Of a DNA stretch of 64,000 nucleotides, positions 38,162 to 48,615 are shown piece after piece (within the stretch, counting starts at the first letter, position 1; each line of letters opens with the position of its first letter). The translations under genes and the position numbers were made by a program. A model generated the notes under the pieces. The model did not search any database. It was given only the letters and a program-made list of their open reading frames with translations, and was not told where the DNA came from. The DNA lies in assembly GCA_947498125.1 (NCBI GenBank), contig CANMJH010000001.1:310001-374000 (forward strand), read 5' to 3'. Origin of the DNA: an uncultured Nioella sp. (GTDB lineage: Bacteria > Pseudomonadota > Alphaproteobacteria > Rhodobacterales > Rhodobacteraceae).

Positions 38162-38776
38162 TTACTCGGAAGATTCCTTACCATCCTTAGGGCTTTGATT
38201 ATCCTCGACGGTTTTTGCGTCCTCTGCATCGGTGTCAAGCTGGTCTCGCAAAGCCGCCAAACCGGCAAAGGGGCGGGCGTCTTCATCGCGCATCGGGGCG
38301 GTGCCTGGCTCAGCAAAAACGGCCTCACCAAGGCTTGCGTCGCTGGCACGGGGGTATAGCGGCAAATGTAAAGCCAGCGCTTCCACCATCACTGCGCTGA
38401 CGTCAATTTCCGAACCTAGCGGATCGATGGAATCATCCTCGTCCATCTCAATTTCGGATTCTTCGGGATCAATTTCAGGCATTTCGGCTAGAAAACGGCG
38501 TGTGACATCAACGTCGATCCGCGTGGTCACAGGCGCAAGAGACACAACGCAGGCCTGAATGACGGTGGCGCCCAGCTTGCCAGACAGGACCCAATTGCGC
38601 TTGCCATCATCCCCCAATGTGCCCTCGAAACGCAATTTGCGCAGGCCAAGCAGATCAAGATCGGCGGCGATTGCGGCCCGCGCGCTGGCGTCGGGGATCA
38701 GCGAAAAGCTGACATCGCGCGATTTAGGTAATTCGGCCACCTTGTAGCTAAGGCGCGGCCAAGCAGACTCGGACAT
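38162..38776 (-). CDS. YceD family protein (DUF177)
   Basis: A 204-residue member of the DUF177/YceD family, which is linked with rpmF and, in other bacteria, affects 23S rRNA or ribosome assembly. The family parts are GLRKLRFEGTLGDDGKRNWVL, QACVVSLAPVTTRIDVDV, and IDVSAVMVEALALHLPLYPRA, with an acidic spacer (DPEESEIEMDEDD) between. The C-terminal tail is polar and probably disordered. A 6-bp inverted repeat lies just upstream in its leader. Confidence 0.85.
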   Translation of the reverse strand: MSESAWPRLSYKVAELPKSRDVSFSLIPDASARAAIAADLDLLGLRKLRFEGTLGDDGKRNWVLSGKLGATVIQACVVSLAPVTTRIDVDVTRRFLAEMPEIDPEESEIEMDEDDSIDPLGSEIDVSAVMVEALALHLPLYPRASDASLGEAVFAEPGTAPMRDEDARPFAGLAALRDQLDTDAEDAKTVEDNQSPKDGKESSE

Positions 38777-38794
38777 GTGATCGGCTCCTTTCTT

Positions 38795-38812
38795 GCATCT
38801 GGCTAAAGATGC
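38795..38812 (-). promoter_or_regulatory. Inverted repeat in the yceD leader
   Basis: Perfect arms GCATCT and AGATGC surround six bases, 19 bases upstream of the yceD start. It may be an operator or a leader hairpin of the yceD-rpmF-plsX-fabH unit. No T run follows. Confidence 0.35.
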
Positions 38813-38825
38813 GATACTTGCTCTG

Positions 38826-38854
38826 TTGGCAAGGGTCGGTTAAGCCGATAGAAA
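38826..38854 (+). promoter_or_regulatory. Candidate promoter of bamE
   Basis: TTGGCA (38826-38831) and TAGAAA (38849-38854) are 17 bases apart and lie 60-88 bases upstream of the bamE start. The fit to sigma-70 is good at -35 and moderate at -10. Confidence 0.4.
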
Positions 38855-38913
38855 GCTTTGCCGGGCCTTGCAAGAGCCCGCATCGATTGGGTGGCAGAGG
38901 AAGGGTCAGGTCA

Positions 38914-39375
38914 ATGATCAATCTATTGAAAGGCGGCAAACGCGTTCTGGCGATTGGTTTGGTCTTTGGATTGGCCGCATGCGCGGCGACTTTCACCAAT
39001 CACGGATATATCCCGCCAGAAGAAGAATTGGCAGGAATCATCCCGGGAATCGATACTCAAGCCAGCGTTGAAGAGGGCATAGGACGACCATCTGCCTCGG
39101 GTGTGATATCGGGATCCACTTGGTTTTATGTTGCCAGCCGCCAGCGTCATTACACCTATAACGCCCCTGAAGTGGTTGAGCGGCAGATCGTTGCCATCAC
39201 CTTTGATGATCGCGGCACGGTCGAGAATATTCGTGAGCTGGACCTAGAAGACGGCCAAGTTGTGCGTTTGTCCCGCCGGGTGACGGAATCAAACGTGCAG
39301 GAAGTTACCTTCATGCGTCAGCTTCTGGGCAATTTTGGGCGGATCAATATTGGCGAGGCTCTAGGCTCGAATTAA
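38914..39375 (+). CDS. bamE: Outer membrane assembly lipoprotein BamE (SmpA/OmlA)
   Basis: A 153-residue lipoprotein. The signal peptide ends in the lipobox LAAC (in FGLAACAATF), so the mature N-terminus is lipidated. The SmpA/OmlA domain follows, with GIDTQASVEEGIGRPSASG, STWFYVASRQRH and VERQIVAITFDDRGTVENI. BamE stabilises the BamABCD machine that folds outer membrane beta-barrels. The ATG at 38914 is used because it starts the signal peptide. It converges closely on msrB. Confidence 0.92.
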   Translation: MINLLKGGKRVLAIGLVFGLAACAATFTNHGYIPPEEELAGIIPGIDTQASVEEGIGRPSASGVISGSTWFYVASRQRHYTYNAPEVVERQIVAITFDDRGTVENIRELDLEDGQVVRLSRRVTESNVQEVTFMRQLLGNFGRINIGEALGSN

Positions 39376-39386
39376 TCCGCACTGTC

Positions 39387-39785
39387 TTAATCCGCACCGT
39401 CGGGTTTGAACTCAAGCGCAACACCATTGATGCAATAGCGAAGTCCGGTTGGGGCCGGTCCGTCAGGAAAGACGTGGCCTAAATGCGCGTCACAGCGGTC
39501 GCAATGGACTTCGGTTCTGCGCATAAAAAAGCTGCGATCGTCTTTTTCGGCGACCGGCGCGCCTTCCATCGGGGCGTAGAAACTGGGCCAACCCGTTCCG
39601 CTTTCAAACTTGGTTTCCTGCTCAAAAAGCGGTGCACCGCAGCAAATGCAGTCAAACCGGCCCGGTGTTTTTGGGAAATTATCGTTGGTATGGGCGCGTT
39701 CGGTGCCGTGTTTGCGAGTCACTTTATAAGCCATTGGACTTAGCTGTTGCTGCCATTCGGCGTCAGTTTTTTGAATTTTATCCAT
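39387..39785 (-). CDS. msrB: Peptide methionine-R-sulfoxide reductase MsrB
   Basis: A 132-residue repair enzyme for oxidised methionine. Two CxxC pairs bind zinc (CICCG and CDRCD). The catalytic cysteine is in [10 protein letters not shown], and the substrate region [11 protein letters not shown] with [10 protein letters not shown] is complete. The ATG at 39785 gives the full family length. No msrA is adjacent. Confidence 0.96.
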   Translation of the reverse strand: MDKIQKTDAEWQQQLSPMAYKVTRKHGTERAHTNDNFPKTPGRFDCICCGAPLFEQETKFESGTGWPSFYAPMEGAPVAEKDDRSFFMRRTEVHCDRCDAHLGHVFPDGPAPTGLRYCINGVALEFKPDGAD

Positions 39786-39905
39786 CTACAAAGCCCTCTT
39801 GTCGTGTGCCTGTCACCCCTTCAATATAGGAAGGAAGCGGGAGGGGTCTAGGTTTGGCGGATGTCACCGGCCCTAAGCCGTGGTCACTTTATCGGGATAG
39901 CGCTG

Positions 39906-40658
39906 ATGCAAAGCCCAAGCGAAAATCGGTATCAGGTCAGACAGGCCGGCGGCCTATCTGATATTGCGGCGGCTTTGCAGCTTCGATCGCAGGTTTTTCG
40001 CGGAAAAAGCGGGGACAGCGATGCGGATATGTTTGATTCTGTCTGCACCCATATCCTGATCGAAGAAGCCAAGTCCGGAACACTGGTCTGCTGCTTTCGC
40101 CTGTTGCGCCTCCAAGACGGGCGAGAAATCGGGCAAAGCTATGCGGCGCAGTTTTATGATCTAAGTCAGCTTGCCGGTTATGCCGGGTCGATGGTCGAGA
40201 TGGGGCGGTTTTGCATTCGTCCGGGGTTAAGTGACCCCGATATCTTACGTGTAGCCTGGGGCGCTATGACGGATTTTGTGGATTACGAAGGCGTAGATTT
40301 ACTCTTTGGCTGCTCGTCTTTTCAAGGCACGGATGCCGGGGCCTATCTTGATGCCTTTGCCCTGCTCAAAGACCGCCATATCGCGCCAAAACGCTGGTTG
40401 CCGCGCGTCAAAGCGCCAAAGGTTTTTCCCTTCGTGGCACGGCTTCGGCGGAAGGTGGATATCAAGAAAGCCCGGCTTGCCATGCCGCCTTTGCTGAAAT
40501 CCTATTTGATGATGGGGGGGTGGGTGTCAGACCATGCCGTCGTTGACGAGGATATGGGCACGCTGCACGTGTTTACCGGGTTAGAGATCGGCCGAGTGCC
40601 AGCGGGAAGGGCGCGGGTGTTGCGTGCCTCAGGCAGGCCGAAATTGCACCCATCCTGA
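39906..40658 (+). CDS. olsB: Ornithine-lipid type N-acyltransferase (OlsB-like, GNAT fold)
   Basis: A 250-residue acyltransferase. The family parts are AALQLRSQVFRG, FDSVCTHILIEE, the acetyl-coenzyme-like core MVEMGRFCIRPG, and LFGCSSFQGTDA. OlsB moves a 3-hydroxyacyl group from ACP to ornithine to give lyso-ornithine lipid. OlsA, needed to finish the lipid, is not in this window. The ATG at 39906 is preferred over an upstream 39861 start because it gives the usual N-terminus. The product may be another aminolipid. Confidence 0.82.
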   Translation: MQSPSENRYQVRQAGGLSDIAAALQLRSQVFRGKSGDSDADMFDSVCTHILIEEAKSGTLVCCFRLLRLQDGREIGQSYAAQFYDLSQLAGYAGSMVEMGRFCIRPGLSDPDILRVAWGAMTDFVDYEGVDLLFGCSSFQGTDAGAYLDAFALLKDRHIAPKRWLPRVKAPKVFPFVARLRRKVDIKKARLAMPPLLKSYLMMGGWVSDHAVVDEDMGTLHVFTGLEIGRVPAGRARVLRASGRPKLHPS

Positions 40659-40659
40659 C

Positions 40660-40691
40660 AAAAAGGCGCGCCCCAAACTGGCGCGCGCCCG
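40660..40691 (-). terminator. Intrinsic terminator of tyrS
   Basis: On the minus strand GGCGCGC and GCGCGCC pair around an 11-base loop, then five T follow (40664-40660). It is about ten bases after the tyrS stop. Confidence 0.75.
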
Positions 40692-40697
40692 TTTAAT

Positions 40698-41948
40698 TTA
40701 ACCCAAAACCACCAAAGCATGACGTTTCTTACCGGCGCTGAGCTTGATCGGCTCTTGCAGATCTTCGGGTTTTAGAAAAAGCCCTGCATTGTTCAGCGGT
40801 TCGTCATTCATCTTGGCGCCGTTTTCTGCGATCAGGCGCTTGGCGTCCTTGCCGGATTTCGCAAGACCAGAGCGGGTGATAAGCTGCACAACTGAAATGC
40901 CCTCACCCAATTCCTCGGCGCTCAGTGTCAAGGTGGGCAGTTCATCGCCGACGCCGCCCTTCTCAAACACCTCACGAGAGGTCGCCTCTGCCGCCGCAGC
41001 GGCCTCAGCGCCATGCAGAAGCCCTGTGACCTCATTGGCCAGCACAATCTTGGCCTCGTTGATCTCAGAGCCCTCCAGCGCGCCCAGACGGTTGCATTCA
41101 TCCAAGGGCAGTTCGGTATAAAGTTTCAGGAACCGGCCCACATCCGCATCGGTCGTATTGCGCCAAAACTGCCAGAACTCGTAAGGCGAGCGCATCTCGG
41201 CATTCAGCCACACGGCGCCGTCTTGGCTTTTGCCCATTTTCTTGCCATCCGACGTGGTCAGAAGCGGCGAGGTCAGGCCGTAAATCTCGTGATCCAGCAC
41301 TCGGCGGGTCAGGTCGATCCCGTTGACGATATTGCCCCATTGATCAGATCCGCCAAACTGAACCAGACAGCCATAGCGTCGGTTAAGTTCAAGGAAATCA
41401 TAGGCTTGCAGGATCATGTAGTTGAACTCAAGAAAACTGAGCGATTGTTCGCGATCCAGCCGCGATTTGACACTTTCGAATGACAGCATCCGATTGACCG
41501 AAAAATGCCGACCAATATCGCGCAAAAATTCGAGGTAGTTCAGACCATCCAACCATTCGGCATTGTTGATCATCAGCGCGCCCGTGTCGCTGTCATCATA
41601 AGACAGGTATTTGGCAAAGACCTGCTTGATGCCTGAAATATTGTCGTCGATCTGATCTTCAGTCAGCAAGGGGCGTTCATCCGCACGAAAGCTGGGATCG
41701 CCGACTTTCGTGGTGCCGCCACCCATTAGGGTGATGGGCTTGTGGCCGGTTTTTTGAAGCCAGCGCAGCATCATGATTTGGATCAGGCTGCCAACATGCA
41801 AGGACTTCGCCGTTGCATCAAAGCCGATATAGCCCGGCACGACGCCCGCGACCAGAGCTTCGTCAAAGCCTTGATAATCGGTGCAATCGGCAAGAAAGCC
41901 GCGCTCGATCATCACGCGCATGAAGTCGGATTTGGGGTGGTAGGTCAT
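40698..41948 (-). CDS. tyrS: Tyrosyl-tRNA synthetase
   Basis: A class I synthetase of 416 residues. The HIGH motif appears as LHVGS, the Tyr-binding region as [27 protein letters not shown], and the KMSKS loop as KKMGKS. A C-terminal S4 RNA-binding domain follows ([21 protein letters not shown]). The ATG at 41948 gives MTYHPKSDF, the usual start in relatives; upstream in-frame starts (41963, 42047) enter the divergent anmK promoter. Confidence 0.96.
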   Translation of the reverse strand: MTYHPKSDFMRVMIERGFLADCTDYQGFDEALVAGVVPGYIGFDATAKSLHVGSLIQIMMLRWLQKTGHKPITLMGGGTTKVGDPSFRADERPLLTEDQIDDNISGIKQVFAKYLSYDDSDTGALMINNAEWLDGLNYLEFLRDIGRHFSVNRMLSFESVKSRLDREQSLSFLEFNYMILQAYDFLELNRRYGCLVQFGGSDQWGNIVNGIDLTRRVLDHEIYGLTSPLLTTSDGKKMGKSQDGAVWLNAEMRSPYEFWQFWRNTTDADVGRFLKLYTELPLDECNRLGALEGSEINEAKIVLANEVTGLLHGAEAAAAAEATSREVFEKGGVGDELPTLTLSAEELGEGISVVQLITRSGLAKSGKDAKRLIAENGAKMNDEPLNNAGLFLKPEDLQEPIKLSAGKKRHALVVLG

Positions 41949-42004
41949 ATCAACACCGTTCATTCTATCTGTGTGGCTGCGTGAATACCGGGAAGGGACG
42001 AACG

Positions 42005-43105
42005 ATGGAAGAGCCGATCTGGGCTTTGGGGGCGATGTCGGGCACATCTTTGGATGGGGTTGATGCAGCGATGTTGAAAACCGACGGGCGCAAGATCTTT
42101 GAATTTGGCGAAACCGGGTATCGCGCCTATAGCGAGGCTGAGCGAGACGTGATCCGCGCGGCGTTGGGACGTTGGCCGGGCGACGAAGGGGTTGAGGCCG
42201 CGTCTGAGGTGATTGAGACGGCCCATGCGGTCTGCTTGTCGCGATTTCAGGACGCGGCTCTGGTTGGGTTCCACGGGCAAACCTTGGCGCATGACCCTAA
42301 GGGATTGGGCACGCATCAGGCCGGGGACGGGCAGATATTGGCCGAAGTGTTGGGCGTGCCGGTGATCTGGGACTTTCGCACAAATGACGTAAAGCTAGGC
42401 GGCGAGGGCGCGCCGCTGGCCCCGTTTTTTCACTTTGCCTGCGCCAAATGGATCGGCGCAATGGCGCCAGTTGCGTTCCTGAACTTGGGCGGCGTTGGGA
42501 ATTTAACCTGGGTCGATCCTAGTCAGAACGCCCCGGAAGATGACGGCGCATTGCTTGCGTTTGACACCGGGCCCGCGAATGCGCCCATGGATGATCTGAT
42601 ACGCGAACGCTTGGGGCTACCCCGCGATGAAGGCGGCCAATTGGCGGCCAGTGGAACCGCTGATGAACGCATTGTGGATGCAGCCCTTAACAGAAATTTT
42701 ATGTTAAGAATGCCTCCTAAATCACTCGATAGAAATGATTTTCTGGATATTGTTGATCTGGTCGTGGACCAGCCTGATGCCGATGCAATGGCAACCTTGA
42801 CGGCCATCGCGGCCGAGGCTGTGGCCCGGTCAATGGATTTTTGCCCGGCTGCGCCTGAGCGTATTTTGGTGACCGGTGGCGGACGTCATAACGCGGCTTT
42901 GATGGCGGCCCTAAGCGCGCGGATCAAGGCCGATGTGATCCCCGTCGAGAAGGTCGGGCTGGATGGCGACATGCTGGAAGCGCAGGCATTTGCCTTTCTC
43001 GCGGTGCGGGCGCTGCGGGGTATGGCGACCTCGGGGCCATCTACAACGGGCGTGGCTGCACTGGTCGGGGGCGGACGGGTGAGTAAACCGGTCGGCTTGG
43101 GGTAA
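42005..43105 (+). CDS. anmK: Anhydro-N-acetylmuramic acid kinase AnmK
   Basis: A 366-residue kinase that hydrolyses and phosphorylates anhydroMurNAc in cell-wall recycling. Signature parts are [13 protein letters not shown] at the N-terminus, [41 protein letters not shown] and [24 protein letters not shown] precedes the ATG at 42005. About 75 bases in the middle (42695-42765) are much richer in A+T than the rest, though the protein there ([10 protein letters not shown]) is conserved in the family. Confidence 0.95.
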   Translation: MEEPIWALGAMSGTSLDGVDAAMLKTDGRKIFEFGETGYRAYSEAERDVIRAALGRWPGDEGVEAASEVIETAHAVCLSRFQDAALVGFHGQTLAHDPKGLGTHQAGDGQILAEVLGVPVIWDFRTNDVKLGGEGAPLAPFFHFACAKWIGAMAPVAFLNLGGVGNLTWVDPSQNAPEDDGALLAFDTGPANAPMDDLIRERLGLPRDEGGQLAASGTADERIVDAALNRNFMLRMPPKSLDRNDFLDIVDLVVDQPDADAMATLTAIAAEAVARSMDFCPAAPERILVTGGGRHNAALMAALSARIKADVIPVEKVGLDGDMLEAQAFAFLAVRALRGMATSGPSTTGVAALVGGGRVSKPVGLG

Positions 43106-43122
43106 CGGGCAGGGCGTGACGG

Positions 43123-43545
43123 TCAGCGCGGAATGTCAAAATCAGGCGCGGCGAGGGTGAAGCCTTCGAATTGAAACCCAGGCGACACGGTGCAAGACAC
43201 CAGCGTCCAGTCTCCGGTGCTGCGCGCAGCTTGCCAGTGGTTTTCCGGAACAATAATCTGCGGCGCGCCTTCAGTAAGATCAGGGGTCAGAAGGTGGTCT
43301 TTTGCCGGGCCGGTTTCCGTTTCGGACAGCGATAAAATCAGCGGCGCCCCTGAATGGTAAAACCAAATCTCGGCGGCATCGACCTTGTGCCAATGGCTGT
43401 TCTGACCTGCCTTTAGAAGAAAATAGATCGCCGTTCCCACCGGACGCGTGCCTTTTGGCGCATCCGCGACCCAAGTTTGGCGGTAATAGCCGCCCTCGGG
43501 ATGCGGCAGAAGCGCCAGTTTTTCGATGATCTCATCTGCCGTCAT
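43123..43545 (-). CDS. Cupin superfamily protein (DUF985)
   Basis: A 140-residue cupin of the DUF985/Cupin_5 type. The family begins KLALLPHPEGGYYRQTW and continues with YFLLKAGQNSHWHKVDAAEIWFYHSG, whose histidines and glutamate could bind a metal or ligand, then VSCTVSPGFQFEGF. Function is not established; related proteins bind sugars or nucleotides. Its ATG overlaps the stop of the upstream MEKHLA gene. Confidence 0.85.
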   Translation of the reverse strand: MTADEIIEKLALLPHPEGGYYRQTWVADAPKGTRPVGTAIYFLLKAGQNSHWHKVDAAEIWFYHSGAPLILSLSETETGPAKDHLLTPDLTEGAPQIIVPENHWQAARSTGDWTLVSCTVSPGFQFEGFTLAAPDFDIPR

Positions 43546-43997
43546 ATGAACTCTACCTCTTTGAAAGTCGCGGCCTCGCCCTGATGCTGGCCGTTCTGAT
43601 CGGTCAGCGTCCAGATTATCGCGTTTCGAATGGCAAAACGCCGCCCTGTGGCCGAGACCCGGATACCTTCGTAATTGTCCAGATATCCCTGACCTTTTAG
43701 CGCTTCAAAAAGGGTGGCGCGGGCCGCGCGTTCATCCGGCTCTGCCGTCAGCCGGGAGGGCATTTGGGTCATCTCATCCCAGTTGCGTTCCCACAGTCCC
43801 TGCGCGCGAAGATTGGCATAGGTGAGAATAGGATCGGCGGCGGTGTTGTGAGAAAGAACAACGAAATCAGCCTCATAAAGTGCCTTTGCATCGCCTGAGA
43901 TGAGGGGCCTGCCAGTGGTGCGCATGAAGCTTTCCACCAAGAGCGCGACGTGATCCGCCCAAAACTCGTTTTCAACATTTGGAGCGAATTGGGTCAT
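43542..43997 (-). CDS. MEKHLA domain protein
   Basis: A 151-residue PAS-like protein of the MEKHLA family. It carries FMRTTGRPLISGDA, ADFVVLSHNTAADPILTYANLRAQGLWE, MPSRLTAEPDERAARATLF and GIRVSATGRRFAI, all typical. MEKHLA domains occur alone in bacteria and fused to HD-ZIP proteins in plants, and their ligand is unknown. It is coupled by a 4-base overlap to the cupin gene; the two may share a pathway. Confidence 0.82.
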   Translation of the reverse strand: MTQFAPNVENEFWADHVALLVESFMRTTGRPLISGDAKALYEADFVVLSHNTAADPILTYANLRAQGLWERNWDEMTQMPSRLTAEPDERAARATLFEALKGQGYLDNYEGIRVSATGRRFAIRNAIIWTLTDQNGQHQGEAATFKEVEFI

Positions 43998-44010
43998 TCT
44001 ATTGGTCCAA

Positions 44011-44042
44011 TGAAAAAAGGGCGGCCGCTATGGCCGCCCTTT
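44011..44042 (-). terminator. Intrinsic terminator of eno
   Basis: Perfect 11-bp arms AAAGGGCGGCC and GGCCGCCCTTT surround five bases, then six T on the minus strand. It starts 21 bases after the eno stop. The A-rich side could also give weak termination in the opposite direction. Confidence 0.92.
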
Positions 44043-44062
44043 GAATGTCAAAAATACGCGGC

Positions 44063-45499
<1,437 letters not shown>

Positions 45500-46372
45500 T
45501 CAGCGCGAGACCCGGGTTTCGCGGTAGAGGGCATAAAGGCCGGTCGCGACGATCAGGGCGGCCCCAAGATAGGTCATGGCATCTGGTCGCTCGGCAAAAA
45601 GCAGGATGCCCAGAAGCAACCCAAAGACCAGCCGCGTATAGCGAAAGGGTGACACCGCAGCGACCGCGCCCATCCGCATGGCGTTGATAATCGCGACATA
45701 TCCCAGAAGTGTGACAGAAATAACAAAAAGCAAAAGCAGTGCTGCAACGGGGTCCGGCAGAACCGGAGCAGAGGTAAAGGTGAACAACAACAAACCGGCG
45801 GGGATCAGCCCTGCGATGCCAATCGCCCCGAGCTGTAAGGTGCCAACCGATTTTGGAGAGGCACGCGTTGCCAAATCACGCGTCGCAAGGCCCAGCATTG
45901 CTAGAATGGCCCAAATGGCCGTCACATCGAATTCAGCGCTGCCGGGGCGCAGGATGATGAAAACGCCCACAAGGCCGATTGCAATCGCGCTCCATCGCTT
46001 TAGGCCAACGGGCTCTTTAAACAGAAGGGCAGCCCCCATCGTCACAACCAGTGGCACGGCCTGAAGAATTGCTGTGACCAAGGTGAGGGGCGCTAGGGTG
46101 AGGGCCATGACCATCGATGTGCCCGCCAGCATCTCGGCAAAGAATCTGAGAATGACGGCAGGGTGCAAAAGTGCAACCGTGAAGAGCCGCTGGCCTTTCA
46201 CTTTGGCGATGGTGACAAACACCGCGGTCCCCACAAGGCCCATCGTGCCCATGATTTGACCGGGCGGAATGCGCCCCGCCAGTGCTTTGATCCCAGCATC
46301 GCCAAGGGCAAAGACCGCCATGGCAAAGGTCATCCACAGGATGCTGCGTTGGGTTTCTGTCATGAGGGGCAT
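45500..46372 (-). CDS. DMT superfamily transporter (EamA type)
   Basis: A 290-residue membrane protein with about ten transmembrane segments in two EamA repeats. The first covers about residues 5-135, with LRFFAEMLAGTSMVMALTLAP and PLVVTMGAALLFKEPVGLKRW. The second ends in VVSPFRYTRLVFGLLLG-type sequence (VSPFRYTRLVFGLLLGILLFAERPDAMTYLGAALIVATGL). These carriers export amino acids or metabolites, and the cargo is unknown. No start has a good ribosome-binding site: ATG 46372, ATG 46363 or TTG 46390 are all possible. Confidence 0.85.
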   Translation of the reverse strand: MPLMTETQRSILWMTFAMAVFALGDAGIKALAGRIPPGQIMGTMGLVGTAVFVTIAKVKGQRLFTVALLHPAVILRFFAEMLAGTSMVMALTLAPLTLVTAILQAVPLVVTMGAALLFKEPVGLKRWSAIAIGLVGVFIILRPGSAEFDVTAIWAILAMLGLATRDLATRASPKSVGTLQLGAIGIAGLIPAGLLLFTFTSAPVLPDPVAALLLLFVISVTLLGYVAIINAMRMGAVAAVSPFRYTRLVFGLLLGILLFAERPDAMTYLGAALIVATGLYALYRETRVSR

Positions 46373-46468
46373 AGGCGTGGCCAATTTCAAAAAGGGCGCA
46401 AGATATGTGTTGTGTCACGGATTGAGCCGAGCGGGTAGGGGAGAAATAAGAGGCATTTACTTGTATTA

Positions 46469-46488
46469 TGCAAATAATGTATATTGCA
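46469..46488. promoter_or_regulatory. Candidate MarR operator
   Basis: TGCAA and TTGCA are separated by ten AT-rich bases, between the divergent DMT transporter gene and the marR-like gene, directly before the ATG at 46492. MarR proteins usually bind such dyads in their own promoter. If translation starts at 46468, it would lie inside the coding region. Confidence 0.4.
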
Positions 46489-46491
46489 GAT

Positions 46492-46944
46492 ATGTTTGAT
46501 CCTGCCGATATCGCCCTGCATTGGGTTAACCGCCTGTCGTTTTTGTCTCGCCGCGCCTTGATGGATGTGTTTCATCAAGCCGGTCACAAGATCAGCGCCG
46601 AGGAATGGGCGGTGCTTTTGATGCTCTGGAAATCAGATGGGCAAGGCCCCGGTGAAATCTCGGCTCAATCGATGCGCGATGCCACAACTGTCACACGTCT
46701 TGTTGACGGAATGGTGCGCAAGGGGGTGGTGACACGGCGGGAAAGCAAAAAGGACCGACGTCGATCCGAGATTTGGCTCACGGAAATGGGGCGGGCGCTG
46801 CAGCCCGAATTGATCGCCCTCGCCATGCCGGTGATCGGAATTTCTTTGACTGGAATTTCGGCCAGCGACATGGAGGTGGCCCTGCGTGTGCTGAAACAGA
46901 TGACCCAAAACCTACAGGAAGCTGCGGATAAACCGGGAGAATGA
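46492..46944 (+). CDS. MarR family transcriptional regulator
   Basis: A winged-helix regulator of about 150 residues. The family parts are LSFLSRRALMDVFHQAG, ISAEEWAVLLMLW, then RDATTVTRLVDGMVRKGVVTRRESKKDRRRSEIWLT, the recognition helix and wing. The starts at 46468 and 46477 would add eight and five residues; 46492 is chosen because an inverted repeat like a MarR operator lies just before it. It overlaps the next gene by 4 bases, so the regulator and the deiodinase-like protein form one unit. The signal is probably a small phenolic or oxidant. Confidence 0.85.
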   Translation: MFDPADIALHWVNRLSFLSRRALMDVFHQAGHKISAEEWAVLLMLWKSDGQGPGEISAQSMRDATTVTRLVDGMVRKGVVTRRESKKDRRRSEIWLTEMGRALQPELIALAMPVIGISLTGISASDMEVALRVLKQMTQNLQEAADKPGE

Positions 46945-47663
46945 GAATGACCAATGGCTATAATTACGACGGGTTTGATGCAAAGCACTATGATTTGGAC
47001 CAGTTTGATGGTCCGCGTCTTGGCCAAAAGGCACCGGATGGCCATGTGACAACGCCAACCGGCGAAGCGCGGCGATTGTTGGATTTTGATGGGGCTTTCC
47101 TGGTGCTGGAATTGGGCTCGATAACATGCCCTCTGTTTCAGTCTCGCCGCCCCGGAATGGCCCGTTTGGCCGAAGAGTTTCCGAGCCTCTCTCATAAGGT
47201 TCTATATGTGCGCGAGGCCCATCCGGGCGCGGTCATTGGTGCACATTGCGATTTGAGCGAAAAACAATCGCGCGGCGAGGAGCTGGCACAAGATGGCGAA
47301 GGTCGTGAGGTTTTGGTGGATGATCTCGACGGCGTGTTTCATGCCGGTTTTGGCAGCTATCCCAACGCGGTTTTCATCATCAACCAAAATGGCTGCGTGC
47401 TCTACCGATCTGCTTGGAACAACCCGGCCGCGACACACCGGGCGTTAACCCGGCTGATGGCCGGACGACCCGCCGGAGGGGAGGGGCTTTTCAAACCGGC
47501 CACGCCTGTCGTGGCACTCAAAACACTGCACGCGGCGGGTAAAGGGGCTGCGGCGGATTTCTTTCGCTCTTTGCCACGGCTTATTTGGAAGAACCTGCTC
47601 TTGAGAAATTGGCGCTTGTTGTGGGGCCGGACCGCTGCCGTTGGGCCCGACGCTCTTTGTTAA
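46941..47663 (+). CDS. Deiodinase-like thioredoxin-fold protein with Cys at the selenocysteine position
   Basis: A 240-residue protein. Residues about 48-95 (FLVLELGSITCPLFQSRRPG, then VLYVREAHPG) match the iodothyronine deiodinase/peroxiredoxin-like pattern, in which the catalytic residue of animal deiodinases is selenocysteine; here it is Cys63. The region about 115-150 keeps a thioredoxin-fold strand order (FGSYPNAVFIINQNGCVLYR). The C-terminal 60 residues are basic. Bacterial members of this family are mostly uncharacterised and may reduce halogenated or peroxide substrates. The ATG at 46941 overlaps the marR stop. Its stop overlaps that of the convergent lysR gene. Confidence 0.65.
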   Translation: MRMTNGYNYDGFDAKHYDLDQFDGPRLGQKAPDGHVTTPTGEARRLLDFDGAFLVLELGSITCPLFQSRRPGMARLAEEFPSLSHKVLYVREAHPGAVIGAHCDLSEKQSRGEELAQDGEGREVLVDDLDGVFHAGFGSYPNAVFIINQNGCVLYRSAWNNPAATHRALTRLMAGRPAGGEGLFKPATPVVALKTLHAAGKGAAADFFRSLPRLIWKNLLLRNWRLLWGRTAAVGPDALC

Positions 47664-48601
47664 AGGACCTCGGACACCTCACTTGACGTTTGGCCGCTTG
47701 GGTCAAAATCTGGTTGATGCTGCATCACGGATTTTGAAATATCGACAAAGGCTTGTGCCGGTTTAGAGAGCGCCTGCCTTGCCGGAAGAACCAATTTCAA
47801 TTCGCAAGGTACCGATGGAGCAAAGGGGCGGATGGCGATATTATGATTCGCATAGGCTTGGGCCGTGAGCTTATCGAGAATTGAGATGCCCATTCCTCCT
47901 GCGACAAGGCTGCAAATTGGCCCGGTATAAGTCGAATCTACAATCACGTTTGGGGTGATATTGGCGCTCTCAAACGCCTGTAGCAGACGCTTTCGCATCA
48001 AGCTGTTTTCAGAAATCAAAAGCAATGGCTCGGCGGCAAGATCCTGCACGTCGATCCGGTCTTTTTCGACCAGCGGATGCTGTCGCGGCAGAACGCAGAC
48101 AAGCTCTGTTTCCGGCAATTGCTCAATACGGACGCCCTGAACGTCGAGAGACAATAGCGCAAAGCCAATATCGCTTTGGCCGCGATCAATCAGATCAACA
48201 ACTTCGGCGGATAAACCACTGCGCAGCGAGATTGTCACTTCGGGAAATTGCTTGTGAAATTCGGCAATGACCTTTGGCAACATGAAATAGGAATGACCGA
48301 CCGTTGCGGCGACACGCAGGCGGTGGCGGCGGAACTCGCCCAGATCGCTGGCAAATTTGGCCATTTGCTCAAGCTCGCCCATACAGCGCGCTACTTCGCG
48401 GTGCAAAGCTACGGCATCTTTGGTGGGTTCGATGCGTCCGGCGTGGCGCATAAAGAGGTTGATTCCAGACTGATCTTCGAAGTCTCTGATAAGGCGGCTG
48501 ACCGCCGGCTGACTGACGCCAAGCACTTGACCTGCCTCGGTCATGCTGCCGGTTTCCATGACGGCGCGAAACGCTTCAATCTGCCTAAGGTTGAGATACA
48601 T
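47660..48601 (-). CDS. LysR family transcriptional regulator of the catabolic operon
   Basis: A 313-residue regulator with an N-terminal helix-turn-helix (LRQIEAFRAVMETGSMTEAGQVLGVSQPAVSRLIRDFE) and a periplasmic-binding-like effector domain from about residue 90. Its divergent position next to the ABC importer and catabolic genes suggests that it controls that operon in response to the substrate or an intermediate. A T-N11-A type site lies directly before its start. It shares the overlapping stop TTAA with the deiodinase-like gene. Confidence 0.92.
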   Translation of the reverse strand: MYLNLRQIEAFRAVMETGSMTEAGQVLGVSQPAVSRLIRDFEDQSGINLFMRHAGRIEPTKDAVALHREVARCMGELEQMAKFASDLGEFRRHRLRVAATVGHSYFMLPKVIAEFHKQFPEVTISLRSGLSAEVVDLIDRGQSDIGFALLSLDVQGVRIEQLPETELVCVLPRQHPLVEKDRIDVQDLAAEPLLLISENSLMRKRLLQAFESANITPNVIVDSTYTGPICSLVAGGMGISILDKLTAQAYANHNIAIRPFAPSVPCELKLVLPARQALSKPAQAFVDISKSVMQHQPDFDPSGQTSSEVSEVL

Positions 48602-48615
48602 CGTGTGAGATTCCC

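Noticed and set aside
46941-47663. A selenoprotein reading of the deiodinase-like gene
   Set aside because: The active-site codon is a normal cysteine codon; there is no in-frame TGA and no sign of a selenocysteine insertion element.
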